Assembly (NCBI GenBank): GCA_934096125.1
Contig: CAKOLB010000009.1
Location: forward strand, 1 to 31,511
Length of the DNA stretch: 31,511 nucleotides
From: an uncultured Bacilli bacterium
GTDB taxonomy: Bacteria; Bacillota_I; Bacilli_A; RF39; UBA660
Direction of reading: 5' to 3'
This document shows, piece by piece, positions 6,996 to 15,871 of the stretch. Below the pieces are notes generated by a model. That model was not told the DNA's origin. It did not search any database and saw only the letters and a program-made list of their open reading frames with translations. A program made the translations under genes and the position numbers. Positions within the stretch are counted from its first letter, which is position 1; every line of letters starts with the position of its first letter.

Positions 6996-9900
6996 GAAAA
7001 GGTTTAAAAGTATTTATTAGTTTATTAGTAGCGCTAACATTTATGTGTAATGTAGGTGCAGAAACATTTGACAAAGGAACATCTTTTACTAAGTCAAAAG
7101 ATGGAAAAATATCTGTTGATGGTTTAAGCTATAGTGGTAAACAATATTCAATTATGACTTATCACTATACAGCTTCCAAAAATGGTAAATCTTATACAGG
7201 TTACTGTTTAGACCCTAACATGAAAGGCTTAAAAGATGGTTATGTTGTAGATAGACTTTTAGGAGACTCATCAAAAGCTCCAATAGTTCAAGCTATGGAT
7301 GCTGGTATAATGGAAATTTTAAAATTAGGTTTTAGCCAAGAAAATCAAAATTATACATTTACTCTTCCTAATAAATCAACAGCAACATTAAATGGTGATA
7401 ATTTATATGCCGCAACAAGTATAGCGCTTAGAGCCTTTACTTTAGGTTTAACACCATGGGGTGGAGGAACATCAACATATTCTGGAGGAGTAAACTTAGC
7501 TTCGGCTCATGTTAGTTTAGGTAATAGTTGGACGGCATATTATGGTAATTATTATAAAAATATAACTAAGAAAAACTGTGGAACTGACCCAGGAAAAGTA
7601 AAATCTTGTATTCAAAAATCAATAAAAAGTGCTTATAGCTGGTATGATCAAAACACTGCATTTGAATATGCTAAATCAGGAATTTCTTATAATGTAATTT
7701 ATGGAGCTCAAAGTTTATTTGTCGCTGGACTAAAAGCTGCCAATGATGTTGCAGTTAATGGTTCACAAGTACCAAGTATTAAAGCTACATTAAATCAAGC
7801 AAGTAAAAAAGGTAGTACAAATGAAGAATATGTAACAGCAACAATTAAAGTTGAAAATTTAGATGTAACTAGTGGTTATATGAAAAATCTAAATGTTTAC
7901 TGTCCGGATTGTGCTGGCAAAGGTATAACTATCGGAGCTATTGAAGTTAAAGTTGGAAATGACTACAAACAAATAGCAATGGCTGATAATATCGCTGATT
8001 ATTTAGAAACGAAAGATAACAAAAAAAGTGGAACAATCACTTTAAGGTTCTTAGTTAGTAAAACAGCTCAAGATGATGACTGTGAAGATGTAAGCTATGA
8101 ACTAAGATATAATTATTATGACCCGACAAAAGCTTATAAAGGAGCAATTCTTAAAAATCCAAACAACACTAAAGCTCAAAGATTTGTTATAATAGATAAA
8201 CTAGGCGACGGAGACATGGAATATGACTATGTTAAAGGAACACTTAAATGTGGAGAAGAAACATGTCAAACAGAATTAGAAACTCCAATTTGTAGCACTG
8301 ATGAAAATGATGCAGTTGCTAAAGTAAAAGCTCCAAGTGATATCAAAAAGTGTATAATTGACAAAAAAGATGACGCTGGTAATAGTTATCAATTAACACA
8401 AGTAAATAATGGAGTTGACAACAGTTATTGTAAAACATTCTGTAAAGAAGACTATGCTGAAATCAAATTAAGTCCAATTAAAGAAGACGTTGTTTGTGGA
8501 GGATATTTCCAACTTACAAGTCATGTTCAAGGCTCTAAAGATTGTTACACTGGTGGCAAAGGCTCAGCAAATGGTGATAAGAGTATTAATAAAGAACAAT
8601 ATATTAAAGATATAATTGAAGCTCAAAACAAGATGATTGAAGCAAGAGACCTATATCTAAAAGCAGTAGCTGCTGAAAAAGCTGAGATGAAAAGTAGTGA
8701 TGATTGTTCAGACTGCTGTGGTACGGCAACAAGCTACTATAAATCTGGAACATACACTGGCGTATCTGTCGATGAAGAAGATAACGAGGGAAGAGTAACT
8801 AAAAAAGATGAAGAAAAATCATTTAGTTATACATCATCTTGTAGTTGTAGTTGTTCAACTAGTGAAGATGGAACTTGTAGCGGTAGCTGCTCAAGTGGTA
8901 GCGCAAGTGCTGTTAATGACCAAATCGCTGCTGATAAGAAAAAAGCAACTGAAGACTTAACTACGTGGTATAACAAATATAAAAAGATAATTAGTGATTA
9001 TAACTCATGTACAACAGGCTGGATTAATGATTACAAATTTGACCAAAAGATAAAATATTATTACAATGAATATCGGAAAGCTGATAATTCAACTTACACA
9101 AACTATTATGAAATGGCTGAAAAACAAAATAAGGACTATGTATACCTAGAAGGTAAAGGTGAAACTGAAATTAGTAATACTATCGAAATATGTACTGGTT
9201 CAACTGATACTTCATACAACTGTATAGCTGGTGATAAGATAAGTTATGACGGTAATGTTGAAGATACCAAAAAGGATGAATATGGTTATAGTGAGTCATA
9301 TAAAGAAGCTTTTCTAGACAAAAACTTTACAATATGTAATACAACTGGTTGTGCAAATGAAGTAAGACAAATTTCCAGAGCAAGCTTTGTTAAAAAGTCT
9401 GTTGCAAAAAAAGAAGACTATATAACTCCAAGTGTCTTCTATCAAGTAGCAGCCAATGGCCGAATTGTTATCAAAGATGGATACAAAGGAAATAAGTTGC
9501 AACTTGAAGAAATTGAAAATGGTCTACCAATATCTAACCGTGCTGTTGGAGGTGGAATTTACAAATTAATGCTTGAAAATCTAGGTCAGTTCTATAATGC
9601 TAAAAATAAACTTGGAAGACTATTTGATTTTGGTGGCAAAAATGAAACATCAAGTGTTGCATATGCACTAAAAGAAAAAGGTATCTATGAATATACTGGA
9701 GAGTATACTTGTAACTATAAATCTCCATGTCGTCCAGATGATTGTCCAGACTGTACATTTGACTGTGTTGGCGACAACTGCAGCTGGGAAGAATGTCCCG
9801 ATTGTGTACCAGAATGTATAAACTGTATAATCAATGAAGGAGAACTTAACCTAAACGTTAAAACAATCTCGACAACCAAATTCAACTCAGTTAAGAGAAA

Positions 9901-10369
9901 ATATGGTTACAACTGGATTACATCAAGTAACATTGCTAAATTAGATTTACTTAATAAAAAGGCTGATAAAACAGTTAAAGAAATAGAAAAAATTAATGAA
10001 ATGGTTTATAACAATGAGAAAACTGCTGATGGTTCATCATCACTAGCATTTAGTATCAAACTTACACCAGAAATCATTAAAGAAATTAAAAACTATAATA
10101 AAAAAGAAGAAAATAAGGGTGGATATACAAATGACTCTTTAACATGTTATGACTATACTAGTGATACTGGAACATATAAAAATATTTATTGTTACAGTGA
10201 TTACCTAGATGAACTTATTAAAAATCATAAAGATGAAATAACTGGTATAGATAACAGACTTGATGCAAGTAGTGATAGAAGTAATAACACAACATCAAGC
10301 AAATACTGGCAAACATGGGATGGATACACTTATGATAAAAATGTCATTGGTGGACCATCTTGGAAATAA
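6992..10369 (+). CDS. Giant Cys-rich secreted surface protein with thioester-domain-like N-terminus, module 2
   Basis: This 1125-residue product is a paralogue of the 1360-residue protein, with the same order of elements. It has a signal peptide (about 1-23), Cys72 in GYCLDPN, an ATSIALRAF stretch with Ser143 at the place of the TED Gln, Cys-paired modules (KKCIIDKK, FCKEDY, VVCGGYF...DCYT), a Cys/Ser-rich loop around 570-645, and SCTTGW (672-677). CRPDDCPDC and ECPDCVPECINC follow, then the shared C-terminal domain and terminal GGPSWK. It lacks the roughly 150-residue domain found at about 990-1142 of the other protein, which accounts for most of the length difference. No sorting motif or C-terminal TM was seen. 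It is separated from the first pilus-locus gene by only 14 bases with no terminator, so it is probably co-transcribed with and functionally tied to the pilus (inference). Confidence 0.78.
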   Translation: MRKGLKVFISLLVALTFMCNVGAETFDKGTSFTKSKDGKISVDGLSYSGKQYSIMTYHYTASKNGKSYTGYCLDPNMKGLKDGYVVDRLLGDSSKAPIVQAMDAGIMEILKLGFSQENQNYTFTLPNKSTATLNGDNLYAATSIALRAFTLGLTPWGGGTSTYSGGVNLASAHVSLGNSWTAYYGNYYKNITKKNCGTDPGKVKSCIQKSIKSAYSWYDQNTAFEYAKSGISYNVIYGAQSLFVAGLKAANDVAVNGSQVPSIKATLNQASKKGSTNEEYVTATIKVENLDVTSGYMKNLNVYCPDCAGKGITIGAIEVKVGNDYKQIAMADNIADYLETKDNKKSGTITLRFLVSKTAQDDDCEDVSYELRYNYYDPTKAYKGAILKNPNNTKAQRFVIIDKLGDGDMEYDYVKGTLKCGEETCQTELETPICSTDENDAVAKVKAPSDIKKCIIDKKDDAGNSYQLTQVNNGVDNSYCKTFCKEDYAEIKLSPIKEDVVCGGYFQLTSHVQGSKDCYTGGKGSANGDKSINKEQYIKDIIEAQNKMIEARDLYLKAVAAEKAEMKSSDDCSDCCGTATSYYKSGTYTGVSVDEEDNEGRVTKKDEEKSFSYTSSCSCSCSTSEDGTCSGSCSSGSASAVNDQIAADKKKATEDLTTWYNKYKKIISDYNSCTTGWINDYKFDQKIKYYYNEYRKADNSTYTNYYEMAEKQNKDYVYLEGKGETEISNTIEICTGSTDTSYNCIAGDKISYDGNVEDTKKDEYGYSESYKEAFLDKNFTICNTTGCANEVRQISRASFVKKSVAKKEDYITPSVFYQVAANGRIVIKDGYKGNKLQLEEIENGLPISNRAVGGGIYKLMLENLGQFYNAKNKLGRLFDFGGKNETSSVAYALKEKGIYEYTGEYTCNYKSPCRPDDCPDCTFDCVGDNCSWEECPDCVPECINCIINEGELNLNVKTISTTKFNSVKRKYGYNWITSSNIAKLDLLNKKADKTVKEIEKINEMVYNNEKTADGSSSLAFSIKLTPEIIKEIKNYNKKEENKGGYTNDSLTCYDYTSDTGTYKNIYCYSDYLDELIKNHKDEITGIDNRLDASSDRSNNTTSSKYWQTWDGYTYDKNVIGGPSWK

Positions 10370-10383
10370 GAGGTGAATAGAAT

Positions 10384-10800
10384 ATGAAAAATGCTTTTTG
10401 GGGATACTGGCTAATATTACTTGGTATATTTATCGTTGTAATTATGCTCTTAGTCCAAAACTTAACAACAACGCAAACCCAAGACTATTACTTAGTCAAA
10501 GAAATTACTGAAGCCTCTTTAATAGATGCTGTTGACTATTCATATTACCGAACTTATGGAGAAATAAAAATTAACAAAGAAAAGTTCTATGAATCATTTA
10601 TCCGCCGTTTTGCGGAAACAGCATCTCTAAGCACTACTTATACAGTTAGTTTCTATGGAGTTTACGAAGCACCTCCAAAGGCTAGTGTGGAAATTAAAAG
10701 TAAGTCAAGTGGCTTTACTGTTATGGGTGATGCTACAACCACAGATATGGTGGAAAGAATTGATGCTATCTTGGAAGGTAACACATTAAAAGACGAATAA
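10384..10800 (+). CDS. Pseudopilin/TadE-like single-span membrane protein
   Basis: This 138-residue protein has one N-terminal hydrophobic segment (about 8-26) followed by an extracytoplasmic domain of about 110 residues without cysteines. This architecture, and its place as first gene of a Tad-type cluster, suggest a minor pilin or TadE-like protein. No family-defining motif is visible, so the name is by architecture and context. It lacks the M-[KR]-E-[AV]-[TI]-G start of the four pilin-like proteins downstream. AGAGGTG sits upstream of the ATG at suitable spacing. It lies 14 bases after the second giant surface gene and 13 bases before the first CpaB-like gene. Confidence 0.65.
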   Translation: MKNAFWGYWLILLGIFIVVIMLLVQNLTTTQTQDYYLVKEITEASLIDAVDYSYYRTYGEIKINKEKFYESFIRRFAETASLSTTYTVSFYGVYEAPPKASVEIKSKSSGFTVMGDATTTDMVERIDAILEGNTLKDE

Positions 10801-10813
10801 AAAGGAGGAAGAA

Positions 10814-11557
10814 ATGTTTAAGAAATTCTTTACTAATAAATCGACAGTAACTATTTTTGGAGTTGCCTTAAGTATTGTTATTTTAGTAGGGTTTTATATG
10901 TACAGGGTTAATACCAATGTCAATCCTACAAAAATACCAGTAGCTAAAAGAGATATAGCTGCAACTGAAGAAATAACAAAAGATGATATCGAGTATGTAA
11001 ATGTTAGTAGTTCCTTTTTGGAAACTGCTGATGTTGTCCAAACTGCTGATGGCTTAAAGAACAAATATGTAGCAGTTGGAACATCTATTTCTAAGGGAGG
11101 AATGTTTTACAGTAGTCAAGTAGTTGAAAAAAAAGAATTACCTAATGCTATCTTTGATGAAATTCCTGATGGTTATACTATCTATCAGCTCGCTGTAGAT
11201 AATGAAAGTACTTATGCTAATTCAATCTTCCCAGGAGATAAAATAGATTTATGGATGAAAACAGAACAAGATAATCTACTTGTCTTTGGTGATTTTATTT
11301 CCAATATTGAAGTATTAGCAGTTCGGGATAGTGAAGGTAATAATGTATTTGATGTTACAAGTGGAAGAACACCAGCATGGCTTCTTTTCGCTGTTCCAAC
11401 TGAAATGTATCGCTATTTAAAAGTAGCTGAATACATCAGTGGTATTTCTATTATTCCTGTTCCTAAAAATAATCTATACACAGCAGATAAAGGTTCAACT
11501 GAATATGCTAGTGACCAATTAAAGGAAATAATAGAAAGCCAATCTATGGAAATGTGA
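10814..11557 (+). CDS. CpaB/RcpC-like SAF-domain pilus assembly protein, copy 1
   Basis: This 247-residue protein has an N-terminal TM (about 12-29). A SAF domain follows at about 40-110, recognisable from IPVAKRDIAATEEITKDDI, VAVGTSISKGG and the PGDKIDLW stretch (about 140-147). This is the arrangement of CpaB/RcpC, which acts in Tad pilus assembly; in diderms it works with the secretin. No secretin is present here, so its role is probably periplasm-like or wall-side. The next gene is a clear paralogue (STYANSI.PGDKIDLW and FAV.TEMY are shared). RBS AAAGGAGG is directly upstream. The operon continues without gaps larger than about 15 bases up to tadC. Confidence 0.85.
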   Translation: MFKKFFTNKSTVTIFGVALSIVILVGFYMYRVNTNVNPTKIPVAKRDIAATEEITKDDIEYVNVSSSFLETADVVQTADGLKNKYVAVGTSISKGGMFYSSQVVEKKELPNAIFDEIPDGYTIYQLAVDNESTYANSIFPGDKIDLWMKTEQDNLLVFGDFISNIEVLAVRDSEGNNVFDVTSGRTPAWLLFAVPTEMYRYLKVAEYISGISIIPVPKNNLYTADKGSTEYASDQLKEIIESQSMEM

Positions 11558-11565
11558 GGTAGATT

Positions 11566-12384
11566 ATGGAAACGATAATAAAAAAAATAAAAGGAATATT
11601 TTTAAATCGTAATACTACAACTATTTTGGCAGTTTTTGCGGGAGTAATAGCCTTATGGATGGTTTACAGCATTACTTTAGATAAAGCTGTAAAACCAATT
11701 CAAGTACCAGTAGCTAACAAAGACTTAATCGCTGGCACTCAAATATCATCAGAAGACTTTGATTTAGTAGAAATAAATAATGCAGCTTTAAGTAAGACTT
11801 CCGTTATCACAGATATTGGTCAAATCACTGGCTTTTACGTAAACAACGGAACATCTATACCTAAAGGTGGCTTATTTTACTCATCCAAAGTAGTAGATAA
11901 AGATAAATTAATTGAAAGAGATTTGGAAACAATTCCTGAAAATTACACCATGTACTGGCTTAAAGTTAATAACTCAAGTACATATGCCAATTCAATATAT
12001 CCGGGTGATAAAATAGATTTATGGCTAGAAACTAAAGTTGATGGTATGACTGTTTATGAACCATTTATCACCAGTATTGAAGTTTTAAGTGTTAAAGACT
12101 CTAGTGGTAAAAATGTATTTGATGGTTCTGGTAAGAAAGAGCCACAGTGGATAGCTTTCGCTGTTAAAACTGAAATGTATACTTATCTATCTAAGATATC
12201 AAGCTTAGGAATGGAATTAAATCCTGTTCCAAAGAACAAAATGTATACTGAAGAAAATGCCGAGGTTGCTTATGCTAATGAAAATTTAAAAGCTTATATA
12301 GATTCATTATCAGTTCAAGTAACTCAAAACACGGCAGATAGTACTGCTGCAGCAGAAAAAACTAATGATAATCAAGAAAATTAA
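11566..12384 (+). CDS. CpaB/RcpC-like SAF-domain pilus assembly protein, copy 2
   Basis: This 272-residue protein is a paralogue of the preceding gene and has the same organisation. It has an N-terminal TM (about 18-36), a SAF region beginning VPVANKDLIAGTQISSEDF, NNGTSIPKGG, then STYANSIYPGDKIDLW. Its C-terminal tail is longer, rich in Asn, Ala and Thr, and looks disordered. Two adjacent SAF proteins may form a heteromer or serve two channel positions (inference). It starts 8 bases after copy 1, with AGGTAG upstream. Confidence 0.85.
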   Translation: METIIKKIKGIFLNRNTTTILAVFAGVIALWMVYSITLDKAVKPIQVPVANKDLIAGTQISSEDFDLVEINNAALSKTSVITDIGQITGFYVNNGTSIPKGGLFYSSKVVDKDKLIERDLETIPENYTMYWLKVNNSSTYANSIYPGDKIDLWLETKVDGMTVYEPFITSIEVLSVKDSSGKNVFDGSGKKEPQWIAFAVKTEMYTYLSKISSLGMELNPVPKNKMYTEENAEVAYANENLKAYIDSLSVQVTQNTADSTAAAEKTNDNQEN

Positions 12385-12399
12385 AAGAGGTGACAAATA

Positions 12400-13503
12400 G
12401 TGAATGATGCAATATTTTCACAAATAGATTTTGGACCTTTAAAAGAGTTTTTGGAAGAAGATAACATTACCGACGTATCCTATTCAAATGGTGGTCAGGT
12501 ATGGCTAAAAACTCTTGATAAAGGTGTCTATCGTGTAGAAAGACCAGAAATAAATAATGCTTTAATGGAAAAGCTAGCTTTCCAATGTTCTAATGTTATG
12601 GGAAAAACTTTCAACATGGCTCAGCCTTTCTTGGATGCTGAGTCTGCAGAACTTCGTCTTAACTTTGTTCATGAATCTATTGCCACTAATGGTATATGTT
12701 GTGTTATCAGAAAGACGCCTGCCAAAATCCGTCTTAACAAAGATAAATTAATCAATGAAAAATATGTTACTGAAGATTTACATGATTTCTTAATGACATG
12801 TGTTGAGGGCCACTGTAACATTATTGTTAGTGGAGAAACTGGTTCTGGTAAAACTGAGCTTGTTAAATACTTAGCAAGCCATACCAAAGAAAATGAAAAG
12901 ATAATAACTATTGAAGATACCCTAGAACTTCACTTAGACAAAATCTTTCCCCACCGAGATATTGTTGCCATGAAAACTAATAATATCGCCTCTTATAGTG
13001 ATGTCTTAGTAACATGTATGCGGCAAAACCCAAGATGGATTTTACTATCCGAAGTTCGTTCTGCCGAAGCCGTTACAGCTGTTCGAAACTCAATTTCATC
13101 AGGGCATAACATCATATCAACTATTCACTCTGACCGAGCTTTTAATATCCCAATGCGGATGTATAGTTTGCTAGAAAGTAGCCAAGATATTGAGCAGTTT
13201 TTAAAATCTATTCATAGATATGTCCAAATTGGTATCCATGTTAAAGGTTACATGAGTAAAGAACTAGGAAGATTTCAAAGAGAAATAATCGAAGTAGTAG
13301 AATTTTATGTTGATGAAAATAATGAAGCTAAAACAAACATTATCTTTAAAAAAAGTCTTGACGGAAAATACAGTTTTAAAAATCCAACTAAGTATTTAAT
13401 AGATTACCTAGGTGTTCAAGGTGTTAGATTAAAAGATGATTATTTTGCTAAATCAATTCAAGAAGAAAAAGTAGATAATTTAAATGAAATAGAAAGTTTA
13501 TAG
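12400..13503 (+). CDS. cpaF: CpaF/TadA-type secretion ATPase
   Basis: This 367-residue ATPase of the type II/IV secretion superfamily powers pilus assembly from the cytoplasm. Walker A is SGETGSGKTE (about 143-152), the Asp box is ITIEDTLEL, Walker B-like is RWILLSEVR, and the His box is STIHSD. The N-terminal domain (LKEFLEEDNITDVSYS) is typical of CpaF. The length is short compared with CpaF proteins that carry long N-terminal extensions. It starts at GTG (12400): AGAGGTG lies 7 bases upstream and no ATG is available in frame nearby. It is followed by TadB and TadC homologues, as in canonical tad loci. Confidence 0.94.
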   Translation: MNDAIFSQIDFGPLKEFLEEDNITDVSYSNGGQVWLKTLDKGVYRVERPEINNALMEKLAFQCSNVMGKTFNMAQPFLDAESAELRLNFVHESIATNGICCVIRKTPAKIRLNKDKLINEKYVTEDLHDFLMTCVEGHCNIIVSGETGSGKTELVKYLASHTKENEKIITIEDTLELHLDKIFPHRDIVAMKTNNIASYSDVLVTCMRQNPRWILLSEVRSAEAVTAVRNSISSGHNIISTIHSDRAFNIPMRMYSLLESSQDIEQFLKSIHRYVQIGIHVKGYMSKELGRFQREIIEVVEFYVDENNEAKTNIIFKKSLDGKYSFKNPTKYLIDYLGVQGVRLKDDYFAKSIQEEKVDNLNEIESL

Positions 13504-13518
13504 AAAGGAAGTGTCCAT

Positions 13519-14424
13519 GTGAAATACTTGCTAGAGCTTATAATATTACTTATAATCGCTGCCATAGTCTTAATTGTCAGAAGAAATCCAGGAGAACAGG
13601 CTTATAAGTTCATATCAAGTGGAGTTAGTAATGCCTACAATAAGTATGCTCCATATTCTTTTAAGATGGTTAGAGAAAAAGCTATTGAATTAGGTCAAGA
13701 ATTTACACCTAGACAGTACATGACTCAAGCTATATTACTCGGAGGTATCGGTGCTATCATTGGCTACTTCTACTTCTATAGTATTCTTTGCGCTATCATT
13801 TATGGAGGCGTGGCAATCGCAGCAATTCCTTATCTAACTTATCTAAGACTTCAAAGAGTATACAGCGAATATATCTTTGAACAAATTCAAACTTATACAA
13901 CCAATGTCATCATGGAATTTAATACAACCCAAAGTTTTGTTAAGTCACTTGAGGGCGTACGCGACTCCGGAATTTTGGAAGAACCAGTCTTAAGTGATGT
14001 TAAAAAGATGATTGATATGTCTTACCAAAATGGAACAATTGATGAATCTATCGAGTATTTTAACAGCAAATACCCATATTATATGGTTAAAAACATGCAT
14101 CAATTATTCCTTCAAATAACTAAAGAAGGTGCTAGAGACTCTGGACAATCTTTAGAAAATATGTCAATGGATATCGATGCCTTAGTTGAAGGTGTATATA
14201 GAGACCAAATGGATAGAAAAAACTTCCATGGTCGTTTCTTAAGATTTGGTTTTATTCTTTACATGTTAGTAATAGTTTTAAGATATATGCTTGGTGAAGA
14301 AAACTATATCGAAATGCTAGATATATGGTATGTCCAAGTAATACTACACTGTATTGCCATTATTAATGCTTACTTTCTTATGAGTGGAGAAAAGTATTAT
14401 AACGAAGATGTGGGGGTAGAATAA
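13519..14424 (+). CDS. tadB: TadB-like inner-membrane platform protein (type II secretion F domain)
   Basis: This 301-residue polytopic protein has an N-terminal TM (about 4-21), two TM segments around 70-108, a cytoplasmic T2SSF-like segment (about 115-240: FEQIQTYTTNVIMEF...VKSLEGVRDSG) and two C-terminal TM segments. TadB and TadC together form the membrane platform on which the CpaF ATPase acts. The start is GTG at 13519. The ATG two bases upstream is in another frame and is immediately followed by a stop. AAAGGAAGTG lies upstream. The stop TAA overlaps the tadC ATG by one base. Confidence 0.85.
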   Translation: MKYLLELIILLIIAAIVLIVRRNPGEQAYKFISSGVSNAYNKYAPYSFKMVREKAIELGQEFTPRQYMTQAILLGGIGAIIGYFYFYSILCAIIYGGVAIAAIPYLTYLRLQRVYSEYIFEQIQTYTTNVIMEFNTTQSFVKSLEGVRDSGILEEPVLSDVKKMIDMSYQNGTIDESIEYFNSKYPYYMVKNMHQLFLQITKEGARDSGQSLENMSMDIDALVEGVYRDQMDRKNFHGRFLRFGFILYMLVIVLRYMLGEENYIEMLDIWYVQVILHCIAIINAYFLMSGEKYYNEDVGVE

Positions 14425-15212
14425 TGCAAATAGAAATAATATTAATCGCCGTTATAGTCTTTGCCATTATGACAATAACGGGCCAAATAAATGTCAACCA
14501 AATGATTAGTGATAATCAAACAATCTTCATGAAACTTAAAGAAAGTGATTGGGACTTTTATGTCAGAGCCAAATATGGTAATTACGCTAATGCAGACATT
14601 TTATTTAATAAAAGAGTTAAAAATGCCTTACTTGTTATGGTACTAGTATTTTTCTTCTTTCTAAAAGATTTAAATGCGGTTAAAGTCTTGGTTGTTTTCT
14701 TAATAGGGCTTGTCATATTTAAAATGCCTTATAGTGATATTAAAAGATATTATAACAATCATATGCATGAAATTGATGCTATGCTTCCTCATTATTTGAA
14801 GAGCTTAGAAATATTAATTCAGCACTACACAGTTCCTGTAGCAATCGGTAAGTCTATGGCTGAAGCTCCAGAAATATTTAAAGAGGGACTAGAAGAAATG
14901 ATTAATGCTATCAACTCAGGTGATGACTCTATCGAGCCTTACATGGCTTTCGCAAGGAAATATCCTGTGCGTGACTCCATGCGAATGATGCGTCTTTTAT
15001 ATCGTCTAAGTTTAGGACGCCAAGAAAGAAAGCAAGAACAAATACTAGCATTCTCTAGGTCAATATCTAACTTGCAACAAAAGGCCAGAGAAACAAGATA
15101 TAAAAACCGTCTAGAAAAGATGGAAAATAAAACTATGAGCATGTTAATATCGACAGGTTTTGGCCTAATGATTTTGCTTGTTTTGGCAGTTATCCAACTT
15201 ATGGACATCTAA
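14424..15212 (+). CDS. tadC: TadC-like inner-membrane platform protein
   Basis: This 262-residue membrane protein has a TM at the N-terminus, two around 70-100, a T2SSF-like cytoplasmic part (DAMLPHYLKSLEILIQH...VAIGKSMAEAP) and a C-terminal TM (about 240-260). Its position directly after tadB with a TAATG overlap supports coupled translation and a heteromeric platform. It is the last gene before an internal promoter, so the assembly genes and the pilin genes can be expressed at different levels. Confidence 0.82.
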   Translation: MQIEIILIAVIVFAIMTITGQINVNQMISDNQTIFMKLKESDWDFYVRAKYGNYANADILFNKRVKNALLVMVLVFFFFLKDLNAVKVLVVFLIGLVIFKMPYSDIKRYYNNHMHEIDAMLPHYLKSLEILIQHYTVPVAIGKSMAEAPEIFKEGLEEMINAINSGDDSIEPYMAFARKYPVRDSMRMMRLLYRLSLGRQERKQEQILAFSRSISNLQQKARETRYKNRLEKMENKTMSMLISTGFGLMILLVLAVIQLMDI

Positions 15213-15237
15213 TGTGTAAATTCTGTGAAATTTAGGT

Positions 15238-15266
15238 TTGCCATTATTTCCATTATAGGGTATAAT
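15238..15266 (+). promoter_or_regulatory. Strong internal promoter ahead of the pilin-like genes
   Basis: TTGCCA at 15238-15243, exactly 17 bp, then a perfect TATAAT at 15261-15266. A near-ideal ribosome binding site (AAAGGAGGT, 15278-15286) and the first pilin-like ATG at 15295 follow. High pilin expression is expected. Confidence 0.8.
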
Positions 15267-15294
15267 TAAATTACAATAAAGGAGGTAAGAATTA

Positions 15295-15576
15295 ATGAAA
15301 GAAGCAACTGGAGAACTAAATATGACAGTTGTTACTGTTGTTGCCATTGCTGCTGTAGCTGCATTCTTCTATGCATTTATATGGCCATCAATTAAAACGA
15401 CTATTTCAGCTCAAAGTGTTTGTGCTAATGGTCAAAACTATACTACAGGAGATGCTGGAAAAGCTGGTTATATTAAATGTGATTCAGCTGATAACAATGG
15501 ACAATACAAATGTACATTTACAACTGAAAAAAATGGGAAAGCAACTACTGATACAGTAACATGCAAGACTAAATAA
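15295..15576 (+). CDS. Pilin-like protein 1 (MKEATG leader family)
   Basis: This 93-residue protein starts MKEATGELNMTV, then one long hydrophobic helix (about 10-31, ending near FIWP), then a short domain with cysteines (Cys43, Cys62, Cys69, Cys90 approximately). The layout is that of a Flp/type IV pilin with a very short leader. The most likely processing site is after the Gly6 of MKEATG, but this is inferred, and no peptidase gene is in the window. The first 12 residues are identical to those of the next gene, although many codons differ. It is first gene after the strong promoter, so it is the best candidate for the major subunit. Confidence 0.75.
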   Translation: MKEATGELNMTVVTVVAIAAVAAFFYAFIWPSIKTTISAQSVCANGQNYTTGDAGKAGYIKCDSADNNGQYKCTFTTEKNGKATTDTVTCKTK

Positions 15577-15591
15577 TAAAGGAGAAAAAAT

Positions 15592-15861
15592 ATGAAAGAG
15601 GCTACAGGAGAATTAAATATGACTGTTATAGTAGTTATATCAGTTGGTATCTTGTCAGCCTTTTTTTTCAGCTTTATTTGGCCGATGATTAATAGTAATT
15701 TTCAAGCCACAGCTCAGTGCAATAAAGCAGTTTGTGATTGCTCTGAAAGCGGTCGTAGTTGGGCAAAATCCAAAACTGGTAACAAGAACTTTTGTAAGTG
15801 TGCTCAAACTAAAGAAAAATTAGGTAGTAGCGAGACATTTACATGTCCATTTAAAGGGTAG
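15592..15861 (+). CDS. Pilin-like protein 2 (MKEATG leader family)
   Basis: This 89-residue protein has the same start as the preceding gene (MKEATGELNMTV), a hydrophobic helix (about 10-31, again ending FIWP) and a small cysteine-rich domain with six cysteines (QCNKAVCDCS, NFCKCAQ, TFTCPF). The cysteine density suggests a disulfide-stabilised head. RBS AAAGGAG is 7 bases upstream, and the gap to the previous gene is 15 bases. It is probably a second major or minor pilin. Confidence 0.75.
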   Translation: MKEATGELNMTVIVVISVGILSAFFFSFIWPMINSNFQATAQCNKAVCDCSESGRSWAKSKTGNKNFCKCAQTKEKLGSSETFTCPFKG

Positions 15862-15871
15862 GTGAAAAAAA

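Larger units (their letters stand above)
1252..9999 (+). repeat. Tandem paralogous duplication of a small-TM-protein/large-secreted-protein gene pair
   Basis: Copy 1 covers the promoter at 1252 to the terminator at 6177. Copy 2 covers the promoter at 6203 to the end of the second large gene (10369; the shared C-terminal domain runs to that point). In both copies the order is promoter TTGAAA-N17-TGn-TAAACT, small signal-peptide/TM gene, ATGA overlap, then the giant Cys-rich gene. Small proteins share CDYKERA and EEATY. Large proteins share YC[AL]DP, DLYAATSIALRA-type, SCTTGW, INCIINE and the terminal GGPSWK. Divergence is substantial, so this is an old duplication. Confidence 0.85.
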
